This document shows positions 9,228 to 22,400 of a stretch of DNA of 33,958 nucleotides, piece by piece. Both the position numbers and the translations under genes were made by a program. Below the pieces are notes generated by a model, which ran no database searches, had not been told where the DNA came from, and saw nothing but the letters and a program-made list of their open reading frames with translations. The stretch lies in NCBI RefSeq assembly GCF_037975245.1, contig NW_027288849.1, positions 1 to 33,958 of the forward strand. The letters run 5' to 3'. Source of the DNA: Apostichopus japonicus (taxonomy: Eukaryota; Echinodermata; Holothuroidea; Aspidochirotida; Stichopodidae). Position 1 is the first letter of the stretch. Every line of letters starts with the position of its first letter.

Positions 9228-10200
9228 GCTGTCGTGGCGCGGTTGGTTGCGCTCGAGAGCGTGACGTGTTTTGGGTCCTGGGCTCGAGACCCGGCCACGG
9301 CAGTTTGCTTTTGCAGCGCTCTGATAGGGTTCTCTGGAACTTGAAGTATTAGGAACGAACATAGATTTATATCAGCTGCTGTCGTGGCGCGGTTGGTTGC
9401 GCTCGAGAGCGTGACGTGTTTTGGGTCCTGGGCTCGAGACCCGGCCACGGCAGTTTGCTTTTGCAGCGCTCTGATAGGGTTCTCTGGAACTTGAAGTATT
9501 AGGAACGAACATAGATTTATATCAGCTGCTGTCGTGGCGCGGTTGGTTGCGCTCGAGAGCGTGACGTGTTTTGGGTCCTGGGCTCGAGACCCGGCCACGG
9601 CAGTTTGCTTTTGCAGCGCTCTGATAGGGTTCTCTGGAACTTGAAGTATTAGGAACGAACATAGATTTATATCAGCTGCTGTCGTGGCGCGGTTGGTTGC
9701 GCTCGAGAGCGTGACGTGTTTTGGGTCCTGGGCTCGAGACCCGGCCACGGCAGTTTGCTTTTGCAGCGCTCTGATAGGGTTCTCTGGAACTTGAAGTATT
9801 AGGAACGAACATAGATTTATATCAGCTGCTGTCGTGGCGCGGTTGGTTGCGCTCGAGAGCGTGACGTGTTTTGGGTCCTGGGCTCGAGACCCGGCCACGG
9901 CAGTTTGCTTTTGCAGCGCTCTGATAGGGTTCTCTGGAACTTGAAGTATTAGGAACGAACATAGATTTATATCAGCTGCTGTCGTGGCGCGGTTGGTTGC
10001 GCTCGAGAGCGTGACGTGTTTTGGGTCCTGGGCTCGAGACCCGGCCACGGCAGTTTGCTTTTGCAGCGCTCTGATAGGGTTCTCTGGAACTTGAAGTATT
10101 AGGAACGAACATAGATTTATATCAGCTGCTGTCGTGGCGCGGTTGGTTGCGCTCGAGAGCGTGACGTGTTTTGGGTCCTGGGCTCGAGACCCGGCCACGG

Positions 10201-10213
10201 CAGGCTTTTGCAG
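10201..10213 (+). repeat. Core monomer with 3-bp deletion
   Basis: This copy reads CAGGCTTTTGCAG where the others read CAGTTTGCTTTTGCAG, losing TTT and making a 147-bp unit. The next landmark is 147 bp downstream. It is one of only four deviants I see in the homogeneous block. Confidence 0.9.
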
Positions 10214-13200
10214 CGCTCTGATAGGGTTCTCTGGAACTTGAAGTATTAGGAACGAACATAGATTTATATCAGCTGCTGTCGTGGCGCGGTTGGTTGCGCT
10301 CGAGAGCGTGACGTGTTTTGGGTCCTGGGCTCGAGACCCGGCCACGGCAGTTTGCTTTTGCAGCGCTCTGATAGGGTTCTCTGGAACTTGAAGTATTAGG
10401 AACGAACATAGATTTATATCAGCTGCTGTCGTGGCGCGGTTGGTTGCGCTCGAGAGCGTGACGTGTTTTGGGTCCTGGGCTCGAGACCCGGCCACGGCAG
10501 TTTGCTTTTGCAGCGCTCTGATAGGGTTCTCTGGAACTTGAAGTATTAGGAACGAACATAGATTTATATCAGCTGCTGTCGTGGCGCGGTTGGTTGCGCT
10601 CGAGAGCGTGACGTGTTTTGGGTCCTGGGCTCGAGACCCGGCCACGGCAGTTTGCTTTTGCAGCGCTCTGATAGGGTTCTCTGGAACTTGAAGTATTAGG
10701 AACGAACATAGATTTATATCAGCTGCTGTCGTGGCGCGGTTGGTTGCGCTCGAGAGCGTGACGTGTTTTGGGTCCTGGGCTCGAGACCCGGCCACGGCAG
10801 TTTGCTTTTGCAGCGCTCTGATAGGGTTCTCTGGAACTTGAAGTATTAGGAACGAACATAGATTTATATCAGCTGCTGTCGTGGCGCGGTTGGTTGCGCT
10901 CGAGAGCGTGACGTGTTTTGGGTCCTGGGCTCGAGACCCGGCCACGGCAGTTTGCTTTTGCAGCGCTCTGATAGGGTTCTCTGGAACTTGAAGTATTAGG
11001 AACGAACATAGATTTATATCAGCTGCTGTCGTGGCGCGGTTGGTTGCGCTCGAGAGCGTGACGTGTTTTGGGTCCTGGGCTCGAGACCCGGCCACGGCAG
11101 TTTGCTTTTGCAGCGCTCTGATAGGGTTCTCTGGAACTTGAAGTATTAGGAACGAACATAGATTTATATCAGCTGCTGTCGTGGCGCGGTTGGTTGCGCT
11201 CGAGAGCGTGACGTGTTTTGGGTCCTGGGCTCGAGACCCGGCCACGGCAGTTTGCTTTTGCAGCGCTCTGATAGGGTTCTCTGGAACTTGAAGTATTAGG
11301 AACGAACATAGATTTATATCAGCTGCTGTCGTGGCGCGGTTGGTTGCGCTCGAGAGCGTGACGTGTTTTGGGTCCTGGGCTCGAGACCCGGCCACGGCAG
11401 TTTGCTTTTGCAGCGCTCTGATAGGGTTCTCTGGAACTTGAAGTATTAGGAACGAACATAGATTTATATCAGCTGCTGTCGTGGCGCGGTTGGTTGCGCT
11501 CGAGAGCGTGACGTGTTTTGGGTCCTGGGCTCGAGACCCGGCCACGGCAGTTTGCTTTTGCAGCGCTCTGATAGGGTTCTCTGGAACTTGAAGTATTAGG
11601 AACGAACATAGATTTATATCAGCTGCTGTCGTGGCGCGGTTGGTTGCGCTCGAGAGCGTGACGTGTTTTGGGTCCTGGGCTCGAGACCCGGCCACGGCAG
11701 TTTGCTTTTGCAGCGCTCTGATAGGGTTCTCTGGAACTTGAAGTATTAGGAACGAACATAGATTTATATCAGCTGCTGTCGTGGCGCGGTTGGTTGCGCT
11801 CGAGAGCGTGACGTGTTTTGGGTCCTGGGCTCGAGACCCGGCCACGGCAGTTTGCTTTTGCAGCGCTCTGATAGGGTTCTCTGGAACTTGAAGTATTAGG
11901 AACGAACATAGATTTATATCAGCTGCTGTCGTGGCGCGGTTGGTTGCGCTCGAGAGCGTGACGTGTTTTGGGTCCTGGGCTCGAGACCCGGCCACGGCAG
12001 TTTGCTTTTGCAGCGCTCTGATAGGGTTCTCTGGAACTTGAAGTATTAGGAACGAACATAGATTTATATCAGCTGCTGTCGTGGCGCGGTTGGTTGCGCT
12101 CGAGAGCGTGACGTGTTTTGGGTCCTGGGCTCGAGACCCGGCCACGGCAGTTTGCTTTTGCAGCGCTCTGATAGGGTTCTCTGGAACTTGAAGTATTAGG
12201 AACGAACATAGATTTATATCAGCTGCTGTCGTGGCGCGGTTGGTTGCGCTCGAGAGCGTGACGTGTTTTGGGTCCTGGGCTCGAGACCCGGCCACGGCAG
12301 TTTGCTTTTGCAGCGCTCTGATAGGGTTCTCTGGAACTTGAAGTATTAGGAACGAACATAGATTTATATCAGCTGCTGTCGTGGCGCGGTTGGTTGCGCT
12401 CGAGAGCGTGACGTGTTTTGGGTCCTGGGCTCGAGACCCGGCCACGGCAGTTTGCTTTTGCAGCGCTCTGATAGGGTTCTCTGGAACTTGAAGTATTAGG
12501 AACGAACATAGATTTATATCAGCTGCTGTCGTGGCGCGGTTGGTTGCGCTCGAGAGCGTGACGTGTTTTGGGTCCTGGGCTCGAGACCCGGCCACGGCAG
12601 TTTGCTTTTGCAGCGCTCTGATAGGGTTCTCTGGAACTTGAAGTATTAGGAACGAACATAGATTTATATCAGCTGCTGTCGTGGCGCGGTTGGTTGCGCT
12701 CGAGAGCGTGACGTGTTTTGGGTCCTGGGCTCGAGACCCGGCCACGGCAGTTTGCTTTTGCAGCGCTCTGATAGGGTTCTCTGGAACTTGAAGTATTAGG
12801 AACGAACATAGATTTATATCAGCTGCTGTCGTGGCGCGGTTGGTTGCGCTCGAGAGCGTGACGTGTTTTGGGTCCTGGGCTCGAGACCCGGCCACGGCAG
12901 TTTGCTTTTGCAGCGCTCTGATAGGGTTCTCTGGAACTTGAAGTATTAGGAACGAACATAGATTTATATCAGCTGCTGTCGTGGCGCGGTTGGTTGCGCT
13001 CGAGAGCGTGACGTGTTTTGGGTCCTGGGCTCGAGACCCGGCCACGGCAGTTTGCTTTTGCAGCGCTCTGATAGGGTTCTCTGGAACTTGAAGTATTAGG
13101 AACGAACATAGATTTATATCAGCTGCTGTCGTGGCGCGGTTGGTTGCGCTCGAGAGCGTGACGTGTTTTGGGTCCTGGGCTCGAGACCCGGCCACGGCAG

Positions 13201-14190
13201 TTTGCTTTTGCAGCGCTCTGATAGGGTTCTCTGGAACTTGAAGTATTAGGAACGAACATAGATTTATATCAGCTGCTGTCGTGGCGCGGTTGGTTGCGCT
13301 CGAGAGCGTGACGTGTTTTGGGTCCTGGGCTCGAGACCCGGCCACGGCAGTTTGCTTTTGCAGCGCTCTGATAGGGTTCTCTGGAACTTGAAGTATTAGG
13401 AACGAACATAGATTTATATCAGCTGCTGTCGTGGCGCGGTTGGTTGCGCTCGAGAGCGTGACGTGTTTTGGGTCCTGGGCTCGAGACCCGGCCACGGCAG
13501 TTTGCTTTTGCAGCGCTCTGATAGGGTTCTCTGGAACTTGAAGTATTAGGAACGAACATAGATTTATATCAGCTGCTGTCGTGGCGCGGTTGGTTGCGCT
13601 CGAGAGCGTGACGTGTTTTGGGTCCTGGGCTCGAGACCCGGCCACGGCAGTTTGCTTTTGCAGCGCTCTGATAGGGTTCTCTGGAACTTGAAGTATTAGG
13701 AACGAACATAGATTTATATCAGCTGCTGTCGTGGCGCGGTTGGTTGCGCTCGAGAGCGTGACGTGTTTTGGGTCCTGGGCTCGAGACCCGGCCACGGCAG
13801 TTTGCTTTTGCAGCGCTCTGATAGGGTTCTCTGGAACTTGAAGTATTAGGAACGAACATAGATTTATATCAGCTGCTGTCGTGGCGCGGTTGGTTGCGCT
13901 CGAGAGCGTGACGTGTTTTGGGTCCTGGGCTCGAGACCCGGCCACGGCAGTTTGCTTTTGCAGCGCTCTGATAGGGTTCTCTGGAACTTGAAGTATTAGG
14001 AACGAACATAGATTTATATCAGCTGCTGTCGTGGCGCGGTTGGTTGCGCTCGAGAGCGTGACGTGTTTTGGGTCCTGGGCTCGAGACCCGGCCACGGCAG
14101 TTTGCTTTTGCAGCGCTCTGATAGGGTTCTCTGGAACTTGAAGTATTAGGAACGAACATAGATTTATATCAGCTGCTGTCGTGGCGCGGT

Positions 14191-14200
14191 TGGTTTTGCG
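14191..14200 (+). repeat. Core monomer with 2-bp insertion
   Basis: TGGTTTTGCG replaces TGGTTGCG, a gain of TT in the D-arm region of the tRNA-like unit. It breaks the long minus-strand open frame here. Confidence 0.9.
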
Positions 14201-15800
14201 CTCGAGAGCGTGACGTGTTTTGGGTCCTGGGCTCGAGACCCGGCCACGGCAGTTTGCTTTTGCAGCGCTCTGATAGGGTTCTCTGGAACTTGAAGTATTA
14301 GGAACGAACATAGATTTATATCAGCTGCTGTCGTGGCGCGGTTGGTTGCGCTCGAGAGCGTGACGTGTTTTGGGTCCTGGGCTCGAGACCCGGCCACGGC
14401 AGTTTGCTTTTGCAGCGCTCTGATAGGGTTCTCTGGAACTTGAAGTATTAGGAACGAACATAGATTTATATCAGCTGCTGTCGTGGCGCGGTTGGTTGCG
14501 CTCGAGAGCGTGACGTGTTTTGGGTCCTGGGCTCGAGACCCGGCCACGGCAGTTTGCTTTTGCAGCGCTCTGATAGGGTTCTCTGGAACTTGAAGTATTA
14601 GGAACGAACATAGATTTATATCAGCTGCTGTCGTGGCGCGGTTGGTTGCGCTCGAGAGCGTGACGTGTTTTGGGTCCTGGGCTCGAGACCCGGCCACGGC
14701 AGTTTGCTTTTGCAGCGCTCTGATAGGGTTCTCTGGAACTTGAAGTATTAGGAACGAACATAGATTTATATCAGCTGCTGTCGTGGCGCGGTTGGTTGCG
14801 CTCGAGAGCGTGACGTGTTTTGGGTCCTGGGCTCGAGACCCGGCCACGGCAGTTTGCTTTTGCAGCGCTCTGATAGGGTTCTCTGGAACTTGAAGTATTA
14901 GGAACGAACATAGATTTATATCAGCTGCTGTCGTGGCGCGGTTGGTTGCGCTCGAGAGCGTGACGTGTTTTGGGTCCTGGGCTCGAGACCCGGCCACGGC
15001 AGTTTGCTTTTGCAGCGCTCTGATAGGGTTCTCTGGAACTTGAAGTATTAGGAACGAACATAGATTTATATCAGCTGCTGTCGTGGCGCGGTTGGTTGCG
15101 CTCGAGAGCGTGACGTGTTTTGGGTCCTGGGCTCGAGACCCGGCCACGGCAGTTTGCTTTTGCAGCGCTCTGATAGGGTTCTCTGGAACTTGAAGTATTA
15201 GGAACGAACATAGATTTATATCAGCTGCTGTCGTGGCGCGGTTGGTTGCGCTCGAGAGCGTGACGTGTTTTGGGTCCTGGGCTCGAGACCCGGCCACGGC
15301 AGTTTGCTTTTGCAGCGCTCTGATAGGGTTCTCTGGAACTTGAAGTATTAGGAACGAACATAGATTTATATCAGCTGCTGTCGTGGCGCGGTTGGTTGCG
15401 CTCGAGAGCGTGACGTGTTTTGGGTCCTGGGCTCGAGACCCGGCCACGGCAGTTTGCTTTTGCAGCGCTCTGATAGGGTTCTCTGGAACTTGAAGTATTA
15501 GGAACGAACATAGATTTATATCAGCTGCTGTCGTGGCGCGGTTGGTTGCGCTCGAGAGCGTGACGTGTTTTGGGTCCTGGGCTCGAGACCCGGCCACGGC
15601 AGTTTGCTTTTGCAGCGCTCTGATAGGGTTCTCTGGAACTTGAAGTATTAGGAACGAACATAGATTTATATCAGCTGCTGTCGTGGCGCGGTTGGTTGCG
15701 CTCGAGAGCGTGACGTGTTTTGGGTCCTGGGCTCGAGACCCGGCCACGGCAGTTTGCTTTTGCAGCGCTCTGATAGGGTTCTCTGGAACTTGAAGTATTA

Positions 15801-15810
15801 GGAACGACAT
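15801..15810 (+). repeat. Core monomer with 1-bp deletion
   Basis: GGAACGACAT replaces GGAACGAACAT, losing one A. It shifts the minus-strand frame a second time. Confidence 0.9.
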
Positions 15811-16414
15811 AGATTTATATCAGCTGCTGTCGTGGCGCGGTTGGTTGCGCTCGAGAGCGTGACGTGTTTTGGGTCCTGGGCTCGAGACCCGGCCACGGCA
15901 GTTTGCTTTTGCAGCGCTCTGATAGGGTTCTCTGGAACTTGAAGTATTAGGAACGAACATAGATTTATATCAGCTGCTGTCGTGGCGCGGTTGGTTGCGC
16001 TCGAGAGCGTGACGTGTTTTGGGTCCTGGGCTCGAGACCCGGCCACGGCAGTTTGCTTTTGCAGCGCTCTGATAGGGTTCTCTGGAACTTGAAGTATTAG
16101 GAACGAACATAGATTTATATCAGCTGCTGTCGTGGCGCGGTTGGTTGCGCTCGAGAGCGTGACGTGTTTTGGGTCCTGGGCTCGAGACCCGGCCACGGCA
16201 GTTTGCTTTTGCAGCGCTCTGATAGGGTTCTCTGGAACTTGAAGTATTAGGAACGAACATAGATTTATATCAGCTGCTGTCGTGGCGCGGTTGGTTGCGC
16301 TCGAGAGCGTGACGTGTTTTGGGTCCTGGGCTCGAGACCCGGCCACGGCAGTTTGCTTTTGCAGCGCTCTGATAGGGTTCTCTGGAACTTGAAGTATTAG
16401 GAACGAACATAGAT

Positions 16415-19400
16415 TTATATCAGCTGCTGTCGTGGCGCGGTGGTTGTTGCGCTCGAGAGCGTGACGTGTTTTGGGTCCTGGGCTCGAGACCCGGCCACGG
16501 CAGTTTGCTTTTGCAGCGCTCTGATAGGGTTCTCTGGAACTTGAAGTATTAGGAACGAACATAGATTTATATCAGCTGCTGTCGTGGCGCGGTTGGTTGC
16601 GCTCGAGAGCGTGACGTGTTTTGGGTCCTGGGCTCGAGACCCGGCCACGGCAGTTTGCTTTTGCAGCGCTCTGATAGGGTTCTCTGGAACTTGAAGTATT
16701 AGGAACGAACATAGATTTATATCAGCTGCTGTCGTGGCGCGGTTGGTTGCGCTCGAGAGCGTGACGTGTTTTGGGTCCTGGGCTCGAGACCCGGCCACGG
16801 CAGTTTGCTTTTGCAGCGCTCTGATAGGGTTCTCTGGAACTTGAAGTATTAGGAACGAACATAGATTTATATCAGCTGCTGTCGTGGCGCGGTTGGTTGC
16901 GCTCGAGAGCGTGACGTGTTTTGGGTCCTGGGCTCGAGACCCGGCCACGGCAGTTTGCTTTTGCAGCGCTCTGATAGGGTTCTCTGGAACTTGAAGTATT
17001 AGGAACGAACATAGATTTATATCAGCTGCTGTCGTGGCGCGGTTGGTTGCGCTCGAGAGCGTGACGTGTTTTGGGTCCTGGGCTCGAGACCCGGCCACGG
17101 CAGTTTGCTTTTGCAGCGCTCTGATAGGGTTCTCTGGAACTTGAAGTATTAGGAACGAACATAGATTTATATCAGCTGCTGTCGTGGCGCGGTTGGTTGC
17201 GCTCGAGAGCGTGACGTGTTTTGGGTCCTGGGCTCGAGACCCGGCCACGGCAGTTTGCTTTTGCAGCGCTCTGATAGGGTTCTCTGGAACTTGAAGTATT
17301 AGGAACGAACATAGATTTATATCAGCTGCTGTCGTGGCGCGGTTGGTTGCGCTCGAGAGCGTGACGTGTTTTGGGTCCTGGGCTCGAGACCCGGCCACGG
17401 CAGTTTGCTTTTGCAGCGCTCTGATAGGGTTCTCTGGAACTTGAAGTATTAGGAACGAACATAGATTTATATCAGCTGCTGTCGTGGCGCGGTTGGTTGC
17501 GCTCGAGAGCGTGACGTGTTTTGGGTCCTGGGCTCGAGACCCGGCCACGGCAGTTTGCTTTTGCAGCGCTCTGATAGGGTTCTCTGGAACTTGAAGTATT
17601 AGGAACGAACATAGATTTATATCAGCTGCTGTCGTGGCGCGGTTGGTTGCGCTCGAGAGCGTGACGTGTTTTGGGTCCTGGGCTCGAGACCCGGCCACGG
17701 CAGTTTGCTTTTGCAGCGCTCTGATAGGGTTCTCTGGAACTTGAAGTATTAGGAACGAACATAGATTTATATCAGCTGCTGTCGTGGCGCGGTTGGTTGC
17801 GCTCGAGAGCGTGACGTGTTTTGGGTCCTGGGCTCGAGACCCGGCCACGGCAGTTTGCTTTTGCAGCGCTCTGATAGGGTTCTCTGGAACTTGAAGTATT
17901 AGGAACGAACATAGATTTATATCAGCTGCTGTCGTGGCGCGGTTGGTTGCGCTCGAGAGCGTGACGTGTTTTGGGTCCTGGGCTCGAGACCCGGCCACGG
18001 CAGTTTGCTTTTGCAGCGCTCTGATAGGGTTCTCTGGAACTTGAAGTATTAGGAACGAACATAGATTTATATCAGCTGCTGTCGTGGCGCGGTTGGTTGC
18101 GCTCGAGAGCGTGACGTGTTTTGGGTCCTGGGCTCGAGACCCGGCCACGGCAGTTTGCTTTTGCAGCGCTCTGATAGGGTTCTCTGGAACTTGAAGTATT
18201 AGGAACGAACATAGATTTATATCAGCTGCTGTCGTGGCGCGGTTGGTTGCGCTCGAGAGCGTGACGTGTTTTGGGTCCTGGGCTCGAGACCCGGCCACGG
18301 CAGTTTGCTTTTGCAGCGCTCTGATAGGGTTCTCTGGAACTTGAAGTATTAGGAACGAACATAGATTTATATCAGCTGCTGTCGTGGCGCGGTTGGTTGC
18401 GCTCGAGAGCGTGACGTGTTTTGGGTCCTGGGCTCGAGACCCGGCCACGGCAGTTTGCTTTTGCAGCGCTCTGATAGGGTTCTCTGGAACTTGAAGTATT
18501 AGGAACGAACATAGATTTATATCAGCTGCTGTCGTGGCGCGGTTGGTTGCGCTCGAGAGCGTGACGTGTTTTGGGTCCTGGGCTCGAGACCCGGCCACGG
18601 CAGTTTGCTTTTGCAGCGCTCTGATAGGGTTCTCTGGAACTTGAAGTATTAGGAACGAACATAGATTTATATCAGCTGCTGTCGTGGCGCGGTTGGTTGC
18701 GCTCGAGAGCGTGACGTGTTTTGGGTCCTGGGCTCGAGACCCGGCCACGGCAGTTTGCTTTTGCAGCGCTCTGATAGGGTTCTCTGGAACTTGAAGTATT
18801 AGGAACGAACATAGATTTATATCAGCTGCTGTCGTGGCGCGGTTGGTTGCGCTCGAGAGCGTGACGTGTTTTGGGTCCTGGGCTCGAGACCCGGCCACGG
18901 CAGTTTGCTTTTGCAGCGCTCTGATAGGGTTCTCTGGAACTTGAAGTATTAGGAACGAACATAGATTTATATCAGCTGCTGTCGTGGCGCGGTTGGTTGC
19001 GCTCGAGAGCGTGACGTGTTTTGGGTCCTGGGCTCGAGACCCGGCCACGGCAGTTTGCTTTTGCAGCGCTCTGATAGGGTTCTCTGGAACTTGAAGTATT
19101 AGGAACGAACATAGATTTATATCAGCTGCTGTCGTGGCGCGGTTGGTTGCGCTCGAGAGCGTGACGTGTTTTGGGTCCTGGGCTCGAGACCCGGCCACGG
19201 CAGTTTGCTTTTGCAGCGCTCTGATAGGGTTCTCTGGAACTTGAAGTATTAGGAACGAACATAGATTTATATCAGCTGCTGTCGTGGCGCGGTTGGTTGC
19301 GCTCGAGAGCGTGACGTGTTTTGGGTCCTGGGCTCGAGACCCGGCCACGGCAGTTTGCTTTTGCAGCGCTCTGATAGGGTTCTCTGGAACTTGAAGTATT

Positions 19401-22400
19401 AGGAACGAACATAGATTTATATCAGCTGCTGTCGTGGCGCGGTTGGTTGCGCTCGAGAGCGTGACGTGTTTTGGGTCCTGGGCTCGAGACCCGGCCACGG
19501 CAGTTTGCTTTTGCAGCGCTCTGATAGGGTTCTCTGGAACTTGAAGTATTAGGAACGAACATAGATTTATATCAGCTGCTGTCGTGGCGCGGTTGGTTGC
19601 GCTCGAGAGCGTGACGTGTTTTGGGTCCTGGGCTCGAGACCCGGCCACGGCAGTTTGCTTTTGCAGCGCTCTGATAGGGTTCTCTGGAACTTGAAGTATT
19701 AGGAACGAACATAGATTTATATCAGCTGCTGTCGTGGCGCGGTTGGTTGCGCTCGAGAGCGTGACGTGTTTTGGGTCCTGGGCTCGAGACCCGGCCACGG
19801 CAGTTTGCTTTTGCAGCGCTCTGATAGGGTTCTCTGGAACTTGAAGTATTAGGAACGAACATAGATTTATATCAGCTGCTGTCGTGGCGCGGTTGGTTGC
19901 GCTCGAGAGCGTGACGTGTTTTGGGTCCTGGGCTCGAGACCCGGCCACGGCAGTTTGCTTTTGCAGCGCTCTGATAGGGTTCTCTGGAACTTGAAGTATT
20001 AGGAACGAACATAGATTTATATCAGCTGCTGTCGTGGCGCGGTTGGTTGCGCTCGAGAGCGTGACGTGTTTTGGGTCCTGGGCTCGAGACCCGGCCACGG
20101 CAGTTTGCTTTTGCAGCGCTCTGATAGGGTTCTCTGGAACTTGAAGTATTAGGAACGAACATAGATTTATATCAGCTGCTGTCGTGGCGCGGTTGGTTGC
20201 GCTCGAGAGCGTGACGTGTTTTGGGTCCTGGGCTCGAGACCCGGCCACGGCAGTTTGCTTTTGCAGCGCTCTGATAGGGTTCTCTGGAACTTGAAGTATT
20301 AGGAACGAACATAGATTTATATCAGCTGCTGTCGTGGCGCGGTTGGTTGCGCTCGAGAGCGTGACGTGTTTTGGGTCCTGGGCTCGAGACCCGGCCACGG
20401 CAGTTTGCTTTTGCAGCGCTCTGATAGGGTTCTCTGGAACTTGAAGTATTAGGAACGAACATAGATTTATATCAGCTGCTGTCGTGGCGCGGTTGGTTGC
20501 GCTCGAGAGCGTGACGTGTTTTGGGTCCTGGGCTCGAGACCCGGCCACGGCAGTTTGCTTTTGCAGCGCTCTGATAGGGTTCTCTGGAACTTGAAGTATT
20601 AGGAACGAACATAGATTTATATCAGCTGCTGTCGTGGCGCGGTTGGTTGCGCTCGAGAGCGTGACGTGTTTTGGGTCCTGGGCTCGAGACCCGGCCACGG
20701 CAGTTTGCTTTTGCAGCGCTCTGATAGGGTTCTCTGGAACTTGAAGTATTAGGAACGAACATAGATTTATATCAGCTGCTGTCGTGGCGCGGTTGGTTGC
20801 GCTCGAGAGCGTGACGTGTTTTGGGTCCTGGGCTCGAGACCCGGCCACGGCAGTTTGCTTTTGCAGCGCTCTGATAGGGTTCTCTGGAACTTGAAGTATT
20901 AGGAACGAACATAGATTTATATCAGCTGCTGTCGTGGCGCGGTTGGTTGCGCTCGAGAGCGTGACGTGTTTTGGGTCCTGGGCTCGAGACCCGGCCACGG
21001 CAGTTTGCTTTTGCAGCGCTCTGATAGGGTTCTCTGGAACTTGAAGTATTAGGAACGAACATAGATTTATATCAGCTGCTGTCGTGGCGCGGTTGGTTGC
21101 GCTCGAGAGCGTGACGTGTTTTGGGTCCTGGGCTCGAGACCCGGCCACGGCAGTTTGCTTTTGCAGCGCTCTGATAGGGTTCTCTGGAACTTGAAGTATT
21201 AGGAACGAACATAGATTTATATCAGCTGCTGTCGTGGCGCGGTTGGTTGCGCTCGAGAGCGTGACGTGTTTTGGGTCCTGGGCTCGAGACCCGGCCACGG
21301 CAGTTTGCTTTTGCAGCGCTCTGATAGGGTTCTCTGGAACTTGAAGTATTAGGAACGAACATAGATTTATATCAGCTGCTGTCGTGGCGCGGTTGGTTGC
21401 GCTCGAGAGCGTGACGTGTTTTGGGTCCTGGGCTCGAGACCCGGCCACGGCAGTTTGCTTTTGCAGCGCTCTGATAGGGTTCTCTGGAACTTGAAGTATT
21501 AGGAACGAACATAGATTTATATCAGCTGCTGTCGTGGCGCGGTTGGTTGCGCTCGAGAGCGTGACGTGTTTTGGGTCCTGGGCTCGAGACCCGGCCACGG
21601 CAGTTTGCTTTTGCAGCGCTCTGATAGGGTTCTCTGGAACTTGAAGTATTAGGAACGAACATAGATTTATATCAGCTGCTGTCGTGGCGCGGTTGGTTGC
21701 GCTCGAGAGCGTGACGTGTTTTGGGTCCTGGGCTCGAGACCCGGCCACGGCAGTTTGCTTTTGCAGCGCTCTGATAGGGTTCTCTGGAACTTGAAGTATT
21801 AGGAACGAACATAGATTTATATCAGCTGCTGTCGTGGCGCGGTTGGTTGCGCTCGAGAGCGTGACGTGTTTTGGGTCCTGGGCTCGAGACCCGGCCACGG
21901 CAGTTTGCTTTTGCAGCGCTCTGATAGGGTTCTCTGGAACTTGAAGTATTAGGAACGAACATAGATTTATATCAGCTGCTGTCGTGGCGCGGTTGGTTGC
22001 GCTCGAGAGCGTGACGTGTTTTGGGTCCTGGGCTCGAGACCCGGCCACGGCAGTTTGCTTTTGCAGCGCTCTGATAGGGTTCTCTGGAACTTGAAGTATT
22101 AGGAACGAACATAGATTTATATCAGCTGCTGTCGTGGCGCGGTTGGTTGCGCTCGAGAGCGTGACGTGTTTTGGGTCCTGGGCTCGAGACCCGGCCACGG
22201 CAGTTTGCTTTTGCAGCGCTCTGATAGGGTTCTCTGGAACTTGAAGTATTAGGAACGAACATAGATTTATATCAGCTGCTGTCGTGGCGCGGTTGGTTGC
22301 GCTCGAGAGCGTGACGTGTTTTGGGTCCTGGGCTCGAGACCCGGCCACGGCAGTTTGCTTTTGCAGCGCTCTGATAGGGTTCTCTGGAACTTGAAGTATT

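Noticed and set aside
8756-15810. Long minus-strand open frames of 1,851 and 548 codons as repeat-protein genes
   Set aside because: They are the same stop-free frame as the 5,627-codon one, separated only by the 2-bp insertion near 14194 and the 1-bp deletion near 15806. They lack domains, upstream signals and any sign of selection.
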